64,000 nucleotides of DNA from Welwitschia mirabilis. Its lineage: Eukaryota > Gnetophyta > Gnetopsida > Welwitschiales. Positions 12,901 through 24,790 of the stretch are shown piece by piece. The stretch spans positions 68,095,429-68,159,428 of the forward strand of contig JBOZIK010000001.1 of the NCBI GenBank assembly GCA_051453625.1, in the 5' to 3' direction. Under the pieces are notes generated by a model. That model was given only the letters and a program-made list of their open reading frames with translations, had not been told where the DNA came from and did no database searches. The position numbers and the translations under genes are program-made. Position 1 is the stretch's first letter; each line of letters begins with the position of its first letter.

Positions 12901-14313
12901 GCCTTAGGATTACTATGAAGGAGTACTAGCCTAAAACAGATCTTTTTTTAACAATAAGACTTTGCCCTTAATAAGATAAAACTAATGCATAATAAATGAA
13001 AAATATATTGTTATGTATAGTAACACAAAATAAACATGGTTATTTGAGTATATAGTAAATCACCAAAGTGATCACTTAGTTATAATTATCTATTAATAAG
13101 CTCTATCACCAAGCATAAGAGTCTCCTCATATCTCTCCACATCTTGGTAAGAGCCAATGCGATGGAATAACATAATTTTATAATATATCATAAATAGTGA
13201 TCTAATGTAATATTACACCATTCTACTAAAATATTAAAAGAAACCATACAGATAACATGAGTAAAGAGCTTACTTGAAAATATTAGTAAGTCCTTAATAG
13301 TTAAAGATTAATGAAAGTCCAAGCTTAAGAGTTTTTAGCTTCAAGCTTTTAAGATCTAAGATTCATAAGTAAAAAAATGAAAGAAATAAAGAGGAAAGAA
13401 GGAAACACATTTTCATGAAAAAAATGTAAAAGTTATCTCCTTTTTAATAAGATATGAATATAAGGAACATAGCTCAAGATCATAAGATTACATAATTTAT
13501 CATTGATAAGTGGGATGTGTAATAGGTGATATTAGAGTACAAAATAAGAAATCATATTTATGACTCATGCACTTAACTAGGGTAAGAAATGTTTTTGTTT
13601 TAATTAGCAAGACTAATTAATACATCATTTCCTCATGTTAGCTCTTTTTTAATCCTTTATAGGTTATAAATAATTTTAATTCATCTAAGACATGCATCAA
13701 AAGAATACATGCATAAATTTCAAAATTGCCACATGGCATAAAGAGACAAACTCTTTAATTCCAATTAATAAAATAATAAATATGCTATGAATCAAGTGCA
13801 CTTATACATCTCAAAAGAATAAAAGTTATAGTAAGATAAATCTACTCATTTATTATTCTTAGTCTTAGGTATGAGTGCATATGCTTTTTCACATGCTTAT
13901 TTATTTTATATTACATAAAATCTATCAATCACATAAAATAAGAAATAAAATCTTTATTCATAATATAGTATAGTTATCACATTTATCAAGGATTTAAATA
14001 AGTACATAAGATGTAAAATATATTATTATGTCCTCTAAAAATTTTTTAATTTATTATTTTTATCATGTTATTTTAATTCCTTACATAACGGTTTTATTTA
14101 ATTTTAAATGTTTAGATAACTCTTCTCATAAAAACCTTCTAATGTAATTATTATCATTTTCACAGTGAATTATAAAAATTACAAAATAATATTAATATAA
14201 AATTCCATATTATTTTGACGAGGCCTTTAAATAAAAGTAATTCATCATCTAATTAAAAGATTAGTATACTTAATATCCAAGTAATTAAGGTTTATAAAAT
14301 CTGGCATATTACA
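9982..14313 (-). mobile_element. Solo LTR of a long-LTR chromovirus-like element
   Basis: The reverse complement runs parallel to the LTRs at 35781-39736 and 41677-44998. It starts tgtaatatgccagattttataaacc at 14313 (minus strand), passes the shared block ending in cttgatagttgaa, and ends at 9982. The flanking five bases are identical, TAATA at 9977-9981 and at 14314-14318, which marks a single insertion. No internal region or primer site remains, so this is a solo LTR made by LTR-LTR recombination. It is longer than its relatives because of an internal duplication (11737-13440). A 100-N gap at 12548-12647 has nearly the same sequence on both sides. Confidence 0.8.
11737..13440. repeat. Direct duplication inside the solo LTR
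   Basis: The block with tgcaaattaattacttactattttttgcattta occurs near 11745-11790 and again near 12370-12410. The block with cttacttg.aa..attagtaagtcctt occurs near 12190 and again near 13270. The first unit is about 630 bases and the second about 1,070, so the first has lost some 0.45 kb. The 100-N gap lies inside the second unit, so part of this could be assembly error. Confidence 0.6.
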
Positions 14314-14353
14314 TAATAGAAATGCATAATTCAAGTAATTAAAAGCATATAAA

Positions 14354-15356
14354 TGTTATGTAACTAATTTGTGATTATTTGATGGGGTTTTATGAGTTGT
14401 TTTATAGGACTTTTACAAAGATTTAGGTGCAATTCTGAGGATTCTGGAGATTCAATAGGAAATTTTAGAAATGTGTGATTCTTATCCAGATTTGATGTAT
14501 TAAAGAAACATTTTGATGCATAGAGCTTTGGAGAAGGATTACTAACAAAAATACTAATTTTCTCCTTAAGAAAATGACTAAAGAATGTAACCATCCCCTC
14601 TATTGTTTCCATGATAGGCAGGACGACGACACATTTGCATGCTGATGTGGACTGCTAAGTTATCATTCTGAAGCATATTTTATAATGAGTTGTCATTCTC
14701 AATGTCATTCAGATGATAGTTAAGATGACACTGATATGTAACCAACTGTGACAGTGACTCTTAACCATTTAATCTATTTCTAAATTGTAAATGAGCATAC
14801 CATATTGCACCTTTTGTTTGTATTTTTTTCTATATTTTCTTATAAATAAGTCCTTCTTTGATTTTTATTTTCATCTTTATTGTACCAAAAATTATAGTAA
14901 TAAGAGAGTGAAGGACAGGAGATCCATCTTGAGTGTTACAGAAAGATGTTCCTTTGGTGGAGGGCTATGTATTCTCTATTGAAGCTCAACTATTTTGTAA
15001 CCCAAATGTTGTTACTCTTTTTAATACAAAATCATTGTTTTATTTTCATGTTTGCATGTTAGTTTCTTTGATGACTCTTATAATCTATGTTTTCCTTGAT
15101 CTGGTGATAATTTCTTGGGTGATATAGATTATCAAGGGCAGCCTTTATTAAGGCTTAAATTGTTCTTTATTTTTGGTTACTATTATACTTTTGAAAAGTA
15201 ATCCTAGTCTCATCTCATAGTTTGAAACATGAATATGATATCTCTGGTCTACTCCAACTCATGCTAGTGTGTTGTATTATGTAAGATATCTATTTATTTT
15301 ATGAATGATAGAATCCTTTTAAACTTAAGCACTCATACAAATATACACCACAACCA
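14354..15356 (+). repeat. 5' LTR, about 1.0 kb
   Basis: Begins tgttatgtaactaatttgtg and ends acaccacaacca. It matches the 3' LTR at 24791-25870 through the block gatggggttttatgagtt, the TATA region and the terminal block with gagatatctatttattttatgaatgayagaatcc. It carries inverted-repeat modules at about 14590-14632 and 14680-14729. Confidence 0.8.
14841..14848 (+). promoter_or_regulatory. TATA box of the 5' LTR
   Basis: TATAAATA roughly 490 bases into the LTR, at the place equivalent to the TATA boxes at 45575-45582 and 63099-63106 of the minus-strand copies. In the 3' LTR it has decayed to caataaata near 25275. Confidence 0.55.
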
Positions 15357-15358
15357 AT

Positions 15359-15376
15359 TGACATCATTGCTAAATA
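15359..15376 (+). other. Degenerate tRNA-Asp primer-binding site
   Basis: Reads tgacatcattgctaaata. Nine of 18 positions differ from the tRNA-Asp complement and eight of these are G>A or C>T. It lies two bases after the LTR end. Confidence 0.65.
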
Positions 15377-15852
15377 AGACTATTGAGGAGTATAAGGGTT
15401 TTCATTATTTACATAAGTATATCGAACCTCTATTTAATTTTTTATCTATAGTAACATTGTATTTTATTAGGAACTATAGGTTTTCTATGTGTAGTTTTTT
15501 AGTTTTAATTCTTTAGATTTAGTTTTCGATAGAAAAATAGGGATCATTCCATCTGTTGTTCCCAAGACAATCAAGATGATAGTGTGTGATTTTTGCTTTT
15601 AGTTTTATTTTTAATTTTCAATTTTTTTACAATAAAATTATTTTCTGTCATCTTTGCTAACATTTAGATGACTATGTAAATGATAGTCCTATTTTTCTAA
15701 ATTTTTTGCTTTGTATTTCAGTTTTTGTTTTGTTTCTATTATTCTAGTTTATGTGTGTCTTGTTCCTTTTGTCATCTGCATGATAGATAGGACGATAGTC
15801 TATTGTCTTTGATTTTGTTTTTTATTATTTTATATTTGCAGGATGCTGTAAT
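15377..15852 (+). other. Leader of first unit, with hairpin modules and a splice-acceptor-like end
   Basis: Noncoding. Inverted-repeat modules lie at about 15547-15586, 15648-15692 and 15770-15801. The last 30 bases are T-rich and end tatttgcag/gatg just before the gag ATG; the same arrangement occurs before the second gag at 19191. Confidence 0.55.
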
Positions 15853-17690
15853 ATGGTTAATCTTGAAAAGATATATTAGAGAGAAAGACTACTTATAGAG
15901 CAAAGCATTAAAGAAGGACTAGTGGACATAGAAAATGAATCGAAAAAGCAAAATCTAGATGCACTCAATCCTCTTTTTGAATTTATTTCATTTTGAATTT
16001 GATTTTCTTAACAAAAATCCTATAAAAGAAGAGAACCAATTTACAATGTCAAGTGTCTTCTGTAAGCAAAAATAAGTCCTAGGATTTTTTACCCCTAATG
16101 TAAACCTTATCCTTAGAGAATTGTTAGCCAATATGAAATGAGAGATTCCAAACCCTTTTGATCTATCCCTAGGAGATGACATTAAAATTAAAAATTTAAA
16201 TGCCTACCTAACTTTTAGTGGAGAAGATAATGAATATTCCCTTCAATACATAGTAGAAATAAAATAATTAATTCTTACCTTGAGAAATGGGAATTAAAAA
16301 GTAACTAATAGAATATATATGATAATATTTCCCATGACATTAAAGGGTAGAGTAAAAAATTGGCTAAAAACCATACCCTACAAAAGCTTAAAAATATGGG
16401 ATCAAGTCCAAAAGACTTTTGTAAGAAGATTTATGAGTGAAGAAACTATAAGGAAAAGAAAAAAAAGGTAACAAACTTTCAATAAAAACCAAATAAAGAT
16501 TATGCCTTCACATATGAGCATTTCTTTATAGCCTATCATTCTAATCCAGTAGAGGATTTTTTACCTACAAAACTAATAGACTACTTTTATAGTAGGCTAA
16601 CTACACACATAAAACAACTTATAGATTTTTCTTGTGGAGGAAACCTCATGAATCTTATATTAGATGATGCTTAAATAAAATTAAAAGAACTTGTGGAGGT
16701 TAGTCAAACTTATTTAACTCCTATAGAAAATCCAACTATAGGAAACTCATTAAAGACTTAAAAGAGGTTAAACAATAAAAAAAGATAGAATCAGGCCCTA
16801 CAAATTTTGTGAGAAATTTTACAACCACCTTGAAGAAATATGCAAAAATGATCTTAAATGCCAAATCCATAACCAACAGAAATGTTATGCAAACTTGTGA
16901 TTTATGTAAAGATAATTATCATGTCCCCAAAAAGTATTCTCTTTGGCTGACATATAAAGAAAAAATACATGAAGAAGTTTGTGCTTTCAACTAATCATCT
17001 CAAAAATTTAGGAATCAAAATCAGGCACAACCTAGATTAAACACTCATTTCCAAAATAATTCTTAATCATTTAGAAACTGATTTGAAAACTTAAACTCTT
17101 AACTAAGACCATCAAACCTGCAATATCCAAATGATCAACTCATAAATATTATGGAGGAACTTAGAATAACAAATATTAACATGGAAAAGATGGTAAACAT
17201 CCTTCAATAAATAATAATAGCAAACCAAAAACCTAAAGAAACTTTAGTAACATAACCTTTACCAAACCCAAATGAACTAAGAAAAGATTGTAAGGTTGCG
17301 ATAAAAAGTGGACAAGAAATAAACCCTCCTTTAAATAAACCTTTCACCTCCCAAAATGATTTTAGAAATAATAAAGAATAAGAGGAAGAGGACATTGAGA
17401 TATTAGAAAATTACAACTTCCCTTCTCTTGATAAAAAGAAAAAGAAACATATTTCTTAACAAATTACCCCTTATCTTAATAGGCTTAACAACAATTAAAC
17501 TTTCAATGAACATCTTAAAGCCTTGATAAAAAATGTGAGCATAAACTTACCCTTTTGGAAACTTTTGCAATAAAATCCAGGGTACTCAAAATTGTGGAAA
17601 GACTTAATAAGAAGAAAACAAAACAAGTCATCTCTAGTTGTGTCTTTCTAGCTTAATCCCTCATAAACTTAGTGTTATAAAAATCACCCA
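15853..17690 (+). pseudogene. gag remnant, first unit
   Basis: A start MVN at 15853 has the same context as starts at 19191 and 48803; an internal ATG (MSS) follows at 16046. Recognisable blocks in order: ELLANMK, then FDLSLGDDIKIKNLNAYLTF, IIFPMTLKGRVKNWLKTIP, and WDQVQKTFVRRFMSEETIRK near 16397-16455. This is the Ty3/gypsy Gag core. A knuckle-like TCDLCKDNYHVPKKY lies near 16890-16940; the position expected for the last cysteine is tyrosine. Gag forms the particle shell and binds element RNA. Stops and frameshifts show it is dead, though long in-frame stretches survive. Protease follows. Confidence 0.8.
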
Positions 17691-18410
17691 AATTTAAAGA
17701 TCCAGGAGTAGCTACGATGAATCTTATTTTAGAAGAAAATAAAAAGATTAGAAAAGTCTTAATAGACATTAGAGTAAGTGTTAACATAATGTCAGTTCAC
17801 ATTTGTAAAAGATTTGGTTTGGAGGATAGAATAGAACCTACTTCAATTGTCTTACAACTAGTAAATACTTCAATTAAAAACTGTTAGACATTATTAAAGA
17901 TTTGGTAATTCAAATTGAAGAGGCTTACTAGCCCATAGATGTGATTATCATAGAAGCTGAGCATAATAGAGGATACCCTTTACTTCTAGAAAGAGCCTTT
18001 TGTGTAACAGCCTACTACATCATTGATATAAGAGCAAGACCAATAAAATAACATTTGGAAAATAAAATGTTTTTAATTAGAGTTTTTAATGTAACTAAGA
18101 AAGATTTAAGTGTTGATAAAATGAACATTGAAAGCACTGTTAAACTAACTTTATTTCTATCACATCATCCACCTGAATGAAGAGAAATAAAATCAAATGA
18201 GAATATGCTTTATGATGACCAATTTGATATTAAAGAAACCACTGATACATCCAACTTAAAGAGTAAGAAAGAATCTTTAGTGTGTAAGGAAGTTCAATTT
18301 TTAAATTCACACCTTGAGGGAGATTATCTATTACATAAGCTAAAAATAGAAAATCATGATCTTAATTAGGAAGAGAAAAATGTTTTTAATGGATTTAAAT
18401 ATAATTTTCT
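17691..18410 (+). pseudogene. Retropepsin-like protease, first unit, cut by gap
   Basis: The protease start reads VLIDIRVSVNIMSVHICKR near 17756-17812. The catalytic D-x-G-A-S is changed at G (to R) and A (to V). It continues through the IEPTSIVLQLVNTSIK region and the linker with TLFLSHHP-like residues, and stops at the 100-N gap at 18411. Frame breaks are present after the active site. The last bases before the gap (gaagagaaaaatgtttttaatgg) match 21690-21735 of the second unit, so the gap falls at a homologous point near the end of the linker. Confidence 0.8.
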
Positions 18411-18510
18411 NNNNNNNNNNNNNNNNNNNNNNNNNNNNNNNNNNNNNNNNNNNNNNNNNNNNNNNNNNNNNNNNNNNNNNNNNNNNNNNNNNNNNNNNNN
18501 NNNNNNNNNN
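18411..18510. other. Assembly gap (100 N) between the two units
   Basis: Exactly 100 N, probably a placeholder of unknown true length. The left side ends in protease linker and the right side begins inside an LTR, so the 3' region of unit one and most of an LTR are missing or were never there. Confidence 0.95.
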
Positions 18511-18694
18511 TCTAGTTTTTATTATTTTTTTAAAAAGTAATCTAAGTCTTGTCTCATTGTCTTTAACATGAATATGACATTTTGGGTTTAATCCCATTCA
18601 TACTAGTGTGTTATATTGTGTGAGATATCCATTTATTTTATAAATGATAAAATCCTTTTAAACTTAAGCACTTATACAAATACACACTACAACA
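18511..18694 (+). repeat. 3' end of an internal LTR
   Basis: Matches the last 185 bases of the LTRs ending at 15356 and 25870, including the blocks catgaatatgacat, tactagtgtgttatattgtgtgagatatcc and the end ctacaaca. A primer site follows three bases later, so it acts as the 5' LTR end of the second unit. Confidence 0.8.
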
Positions 18695-18697
18695 AAT

Positions 18698-18715
18698 TGG
18701 TGCCATTGCCAGAGA
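18698..18715 (+). other. tRNA-Asp primer-binding site, best preserved copy
   Basis: Reads tggtgccattgccagaga: 14 of 18 positions match the tRNA-Asp complement and all four differences are C>T or G>A. This copy best shows the primer type of the family. Confidence 0.75.
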
Positions 18716-19190
18716 AGGCTATTCAGAAGTACAAGGGTTATCATCATTTATTTGAGTAAATCGAACCTATATTCAATTATTTATCTATAGTAACATTGTA
18801 TTTTATTAGGAGTTATATGTCTTCTATATGTAGTTTTTTAGTTTTGGTTTTTGAGATTCACTTTTTGTAAAAAAATTAAGGTCATCCCCTGTGTTATCCC
18901 CATGACAGTAAGGAGGATAGTTTGTTATTTTTTCTTTTAATTTTATTTTAAGTTTTTGATTTTTTTGGAATAAAATTAGTTTGTGTCATCTCCCCTGATG
19001 TCCAAAGGACAAGAAATGACAATCCTATTTTTTGAGTTTTTTCTACTTTCTCTTTTGATTTCTGTTCTATTTCTATTTTTTTTGGTTTCTGTGTGTGTTG
19101 TCCCTTTTGTTGTCCTTATGACAGATAGGATGATAGTCTATTATTTTTTATCTTGTTTTCTATTTTTTGCTATTTACAGGATGCTATGAC
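18716..19190 (+). other. Leader of second unit with hairpin modules
   Basis: Noncoding and collinear with 15377-15852. Modules lie at about 18882-18922, 18987-19023 and 19107-19138. It ends in ttttttgctatttacag/gatg, resembling a plant 3' splice site, just before the gag ATG. Confidence 0.55.
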
Positions 19191-21050
19191 ATGATTAACA
19201 TAGATAAAAGATATCAAAGCGAAGGGCTACTAATAGGGAGGAACATTAAAGAAGGACTTTAGATATAGAAAATGAGTTGGAAAAATAATCTCCTGGTGCA
19301 CTTGATCCTCCATCTAAATTTATTTTTTTGAGTCAGATTTCCTTAAATAAAATACTTTAGAAGGAAAAAACTAATTCACAATGGCAAGTAGCTCTTGTAA
19401 GTAAAAAACAAATCATAGGATCTTCTACCCTCAATGCAAACCTTATCATTAAAGAATTGTTAGGTAATAAGAAAAGAGATATTCAAACATCTTTTGACCT
19501 ACCCAGAAGAGATGATGTTGAACTTAAAAACCTAAATGCATATCCAACTTTTAATGGAGAAAATAATGAAAATTCCCTTTAATGTATTTCAAACATTAAA
19601 TAAGTAGTCCTTATATTGGGGAATGAGAAGGAAAAAAAATTACTAATAAAACATACATGCTAATCTTTCCCATAAAATAAAGAGGTAGAGCAAAAATTTG
19701 GCTAAAAGGTATTTCTCAAAAAACTTTAAAAACTTGGAATCAAGTTTAGGAGATCTTTGTAAAAATATTTATGAGTAAATAAAACATGAGAAAAAGAAAA
19801 AAGAAGGTAATAAACTTTTAACAAAATCCAAATAAAGACTATGCCTCCACATGTGAGCATTTCTTTGTAGCCTACCATTCTAATCTAGTAGATGTTTTTT
19901 TTACCAATAAAACTAATAGACTAATTTTATAGTGGGCTAACTCCACACATGAAATAACTTATTAGATTTTTTTATGAAGGAAACCTTATGAACCTTACAT
20001 TAGATGATTCCTGGACAAAATTAAGAGAATCTATGGAGGTTAGTTAAACTTAGTCAACTTCTAAAGAAAATTCAATTATAGGCTAGCTCATCAAAGACTT
20101 AAAATATATTGAACAATAAAAAGAGGTAGAATTAAATCCTGTAAATTCTATGAAATATTTTCCAAAAACTTTGGAGAAGTATGCAAAAGTAGTCTTAGAT
20201 GCCAAATCCACAACTAAAAGAAATATTATGCAAACTTGTGATTTATGTGAGGATAATTATCATGTTATCAAAAATTTTCCTCTTTTTCCAACATACAAAG
20301 AAGAATATGTGAAGAAGTTTGTGCTTTCAACCAATCATCATAAAACTTTAGAAATCAAAATAATACATAACCTAGATTAAAAACTCATTTTCAAAACAAT
20401 TTCAACCTTTTAGAAACTGATTTTAAAATATGAACTACCATTTAGGACCATTAAAATTTTAACATCCAAATGATTAACTCACAAACCTTGCAAATGAAAT
20501 TAGAAAATCAAATGCCAACTTTGAGAAACAACATGACAACATCGAAAACTTAGTGAATATCATTTAATAAATCATGTTGAAAGTTTAAGAACCTCAAGAA
20601 ACTTTAGCAACACAACCTTTATCAAACCCAAATGAACTAAGAAAATATTATAAGGTTGTGATTAGAAGTGGACAAGAAACAAATCCTCCTCTAAATGAAC
20701 CTTCCACCTTCCAAAATGATTTTAGAAATGATGAAGAAGAAGAGGAAGAGAACAATAAAATATTAGAAGATTATAACTTCCCTTCTCTTAAAAAAATGTA
20801 AAAGAAAAATCCTTATTAAAAAACCACCTCTCAGCTTAATAAGATTAACAAAAATTCAAATTTCAATAAACATTTAAAATCCTTGATGAAAAATGTGAGC
20901 ATAAACGTATCCTTTTGGAAAGTTTTGCAACAAAATCTAGGGTGCTCAAATGTATGAAAAGACTGAATAAGAAAAAAACAAAAATGAGCTAGAAAAGTCT
21001 TTCTAGCCCAATCCCTCACAAATTTAGTATTACAAAAATCACTCATATTT
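19191..21050 (+). pseudogene. gag remnant, second unit
   Basis: Starts M-I-N at 19191 (internal MASSS at 19381) and is collinear with the first-unit gag. Pieces include the matrix-like NLNAY region, the GRAKIWLKGI and TWNQV blocks (about 19690-19760) and an open stretch at 20150-20380 with TCDLCEDNYHVIKNF. In this knuckle-like motif the position of the last expected cysteine is phenylalanine. Later text has the asparagine-rich C-terminal region. Stops and shifts are frequent. The reverse-strand open frame at 20831-21142 is a shadow of this gene and its protease junction. Confidence 0.8.
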
Positions 21051-21933
21051 AAAGATCTAGGAGTAGCTACAGTGAATGTTACTTTATAGGTAAACAAAAA
21101 GATTAAAAAATCCTTAATAGATATTGGAGCAATAATTAACATTATGCCATTTCATATTTGTAAGAGACTAGGTTTGGAGGATAGAATAGAGCCTACTTCG
21201 GTTAGAATTAGCAAATACGTCAATTAAGAAACTGTTAGGTATTATTAAAGGTTTAGCAATTCAAATCGAAGAGGAGTGCTACCTAATAGATATGATTATT
21301 ATAGAACTTGAGCACAACAAAGGATACTCTTTACTTCTAAAAAGAGCCTTTTATGCAATAGCTCACTACATCATTGATATAAGAGAAGAAATAATTAAAT
21401 GTCATTTTAGAAATAGAATGTTTACAATTAGAGTTTTTGATGCAGCTAAGAAAGATCTAGATGGTAATGAAATGAATTTAGAAGATAACATTAAACCCAC
21501 TTTATTTTTACAACATCACCCACTTAAAAAAAGAGAGATGAAATCAAATGAGTATGTGCTTTGTGATAATCAACTTAAGAATGAAGAAGAAATACAACCT
21601 TTAGAGTGTAAGAAAGTCCAACTTTTCAAGAAAGGTTATGAGGGATATTGTCCATTACATAAGCCAAAAATTGAAAAACATAATTTAAATTTGGATGAGA
21701 AAAATGTTTTTAGTGGACTCAAATATAATTTTCTTTATGATGTTCAAAATAAAACTCTTGTAATAAATGAAAATCTTTTATCAAAGTTACCATTTCTCTC
21801 CCCTTTAACTTCTAAAGTTTCTGCTTTAATGTGGTATCATAGAGTGCTCTCCACTACTCCTCTCTTCATCCAATTAATTTTACTTGTAAATAATTGTACA
21901 TCTCTTATGTTTTATCAATTAGTAAATTTTTAG
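21051..21933 (+). pseudogene. Protease and long linker, second unit
   Basis: The protease active-site region reads SLIDIGAIINIMPFHICKRLGLED near 21110-21180: D, G and A are kept but the serine is isoleucine. After a frame break an uninterrupted 213-codon stretch (21292-21933) covers the rest of the protease (YSLLLKRAFYAIAHYIIDIR) and the linker (KPTLFLQHHPL, then LECKKVQLFKKGYEGYCPLHKPKIE). It ends at a stop shortly before the 3' noncoding region, without any RT. This is the longest surviving frame in the element. Its C-terminal residues do not resemble RT, consistent with an ancestral deletion of pol rather than recent decay. Confidence 0.8.
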
Positions 21934-22616
21934 TTTTGACCTTATTTCTATGAAAATCTTGAGACCAAAACAGATCCTTAATTTTTCCTTCTTTCTTTTT
22001 AATAAAAGTATGCTTTAGATTTAGGAATTAAATAAAAATTTTCTTGTTTTAGTATTTTCTTTTTAGGTTTCTATTTTGATAGTCTTTAATTTCATTTTCT
22101 ATTTTCAGGTTTTATTTCTATTTGAAGTTTCTATTTTCTATTTTTGCAATAATAAATTTATTATCTCCTTTGTCATCCCCATAATAGACAGGATGACAGT
22201 CAGGTTTGATAGTTTTTGGCTTTTTAATAAATTTTTGTGTTTTCTAATAATTCTCTAGTTTTTCTATTTCTGTCATCCTCTCTATCATCTAGATAATAAA
22301 CAGGATGATAATTAATAAAATAATCATTCTTGCTTTTTCTTATTTTAAGAAAATACATTTTTATGGCTTTGTTGAGATTTTTGACTTGACTGCTTAAGAA
22401 TTTCAAGAAGTAAATGGGCAAAATTTAGAATTTCCCAAGCAAACCATCTGAATTTTTTCTTAGCTTTATTCTTTGAAGGTTATTATAGCATTACTAATCA
22501 TTTTTCAAACTTAACTTATGTATTTATCTCTATGACTAGTCTTTTAAATTGGGCACTTTAGTGGTAAGATTGAATTCACCTAATATTAGGACATTCATGC
22601 ATCCATGGACTTTAAT

Positions 22617-23600
22617 TTGAGGAATATGCTTATTTTTGCAATGGTAAAAAGGTCTTAGATTATTTAAGAGTGTTCTTTTCTATCTTTATCTTACTACTTT
22701 CACATTTATCTTTTGGAATGTTTAGTCACATGTAATTCTTTATTCTAAAAGGAAGAAAAAAAGGTTAAATAAGGCCATGATGTTTTATTTGTTATATTTT
22801 AAAAAACATGGTCACCATGATGTTCTACTACAAGTACATTGGGACAAATATTTCTAAAAGAATCCTTTGGAAGTATAATATGAAAGTTGTGGAAACTCCA
22901 TTAGGAGTTTAGTTGGTCATGCTTCATGAGTTCTTACTTCTCTGATGGTAGGTTTACTTCCCTCATCATAGATAATAAAGTTGTACTAGAAACTTTGAGA
23001 CTATGGAATTATTCTTAGTGTCATCAGAAATATTACTTATTTTCTAGACTCTTAGTCTTTCCACATGATCATTTAATTTCTTAAGATTTGGATTTTTTTT
23101 AACGATGATGGTAGGTTAGTTCATTTTTTAGCAATTCTTTGGTCTAATTATTCATTTTATTTTTAGCATCATCATAACCACTACCTTATCAAATGGAATT
23201 TTCCATACATTAAGTCATGCATTTTTAAATCAAGTGATGTTATGATTTCTTTCATGGAAGTCTACTAGGTTAAAATTNNNNNNNNNNNNNNNNNNNNNNN
23301 NNNNNNNNNNNNNNNNNNNNNNNNNNNNNNNNNNNNNNNNNNNNNNNNNNNNNNNNNNNNNNNNNNNNNNNNNNNNNNNNNNNNNNNNNNNNNNNNNNNN
23401 NNNNNNNNNNNNNNNNNNNNNNNNNNNNNNNNNNNNNNNNNNNNNNNNNNNNNNNNNNNNNNNNNNNNNTGAGGAAGATGCTTATTTTTGCAATGGTAAA
23501 AAGGTCTTAGATTATTTAAGAGTGTTCTTTTCTATCTTTATCTTATGAATTTTACCTATGTATTTAAGAATGTTTAGTCATGTAAAATGTTGTTTTCTTT

Positions 23601-23646
<46 letters not shown>

Positions 23647-24130
23647 GAAATAAGGCCATGATGTTTTTTTGTCATATTTCAAATATGTGGTCACCATGGT
23701 GTCCTACCATAAGTACACTAGGGTAAATATTTCTAAAAGGAGCCTTTGGTAATGTAATATGGCAGCTGTGGGAACTCCACTAGTAGGTTAGTTGGTCATG
23801 CTTTATAGGTTCTTACTTTTTTGGTGGTGGCTAAACTTAGAAGCTATAGGATCAGTGGTATTCTTGGAGTCATCAGAGACATTTTTTTTTCCTAGACTCT
23901 TAGTCTATTCTACATGACTATTTCATTTCTTAAGATTTGGGTGTTTGTTTTTGGATGACAATAGATGAGTTCATTTTTGAGTAATTCTTTGGTTTAATCA
24001 TTTATTTTATTTTTAACATTTTTATAATCACTACCTTATCAAATGAAATTTTTTTAATATATCAATTCATGCATTTTCACAATAAGTAATGTTATGATTT
24101 CTTTCATGGGAGTTTTCTAGGTTAAAATAT
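22617..24130. repeat. Two copies of a 3' noncoding segment either side of a gap
   Basis: The block ttgaggaatatgcttatttttgcaatgg at 22617 recurs at 23470. From there both copies stay collinear for about 650 bases, through the purine tract, the gtcaccatg block, the ctcttagtct block and the final ttctttcatgg..gt block. They differ at many positions, so they are not identical contig ends, but the gap between them makes a misjoin possible. Confidence 0.7.
23606..23643 (+). repeat. (AG)n microsatellite, about 19 units
   Basis: Uninterrupted AG repeat. It sits where the other copies have A/G-rich tracts (about 22749-22764, 54577-54630 and, on the minus strand, 58018-58031). Confidence 0.95.
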
Positions 24131-24769
24131 CAGATAGATAAGCTATCTTTCACTTCTGTTACCTTATGTCCATTCTTTATGTTTTCTTTTATGATTTGGT
24201 TAGTTATTTTAAAGTCATTACTATATTTTTTACCATGTTTTTCTTATTCAGTTTTCAATAAAAATTGCTTTATTACTTAGTTAAGTTTTTTTAATAAATT
24301 TTGTTATGATTATTTTTAGATTTTTGGTGTTGTAAGCACTGCTTTTAATCATTTTTATGATGAAACATTTTTATTATCTACTCTTTTTATTTACTAGTCA
24401 AAATATTTTATAGATCTATATTTTTCAAATTTGACATTACTCACCTTTGCACTTAATTTTAGAAAGTTTTTCTTTTTTTACCTACCTTTTCACTCCTGTC
24501 TACTTTCTTTACTTTATTTTCCAATTTGTAATGTATTTTTCTTTAAGGAGGGATAAAGACCCATTTTTATGGCTCATTTCAAAAAAAATTTAACTTAATT
24601 TAGAACTTTTATGAAATAAATTTTTAATTTTTCATACACATTATGCATTACTTGTTATTTATCCATGTAATGTGTTTTATGAGCCTATTTTATAATTTTT
24701 AAATTTATTTTTTAAAAAATGAATTGGCTCATAATTATGGTTTTTCCCCTCGTTTTTATTAGGAACTAA

Positions 24770-24790
24770 TAAAGGATACGTGAGGGGCTA
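24770..24790 (+). other. Polypurine tract before the 3' LTR
   Basis: taaaggatacgtgaggggcta immediately precedes the LTR start TGTTTCACTG. It is the equivalent of 56199-56220 and, on the minus strand, 46062-46085. It would prime plus-strand DNA synthesis. Confidence 0.65.

Larger units (their letters stand above)
21934..24769 (+). other. 3' noncoding region of the element
   Basis: No coding signal. Hairpin modules lie at 22171-22198 (8-base arms TGTCATCC/GGATGACA) and 22271-22310. The stretch at about 22770-22990 (ggccatgatgtttt..., gtcaccatgatgttctac, gaaactccattaggag) matches 54640-54830 downstream of integrase in the full element, and the reverse complement of 57880-58020. A 192-N gap lies at 23278-23469 and a tandem copy follows it. 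Confidence 0.65.
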
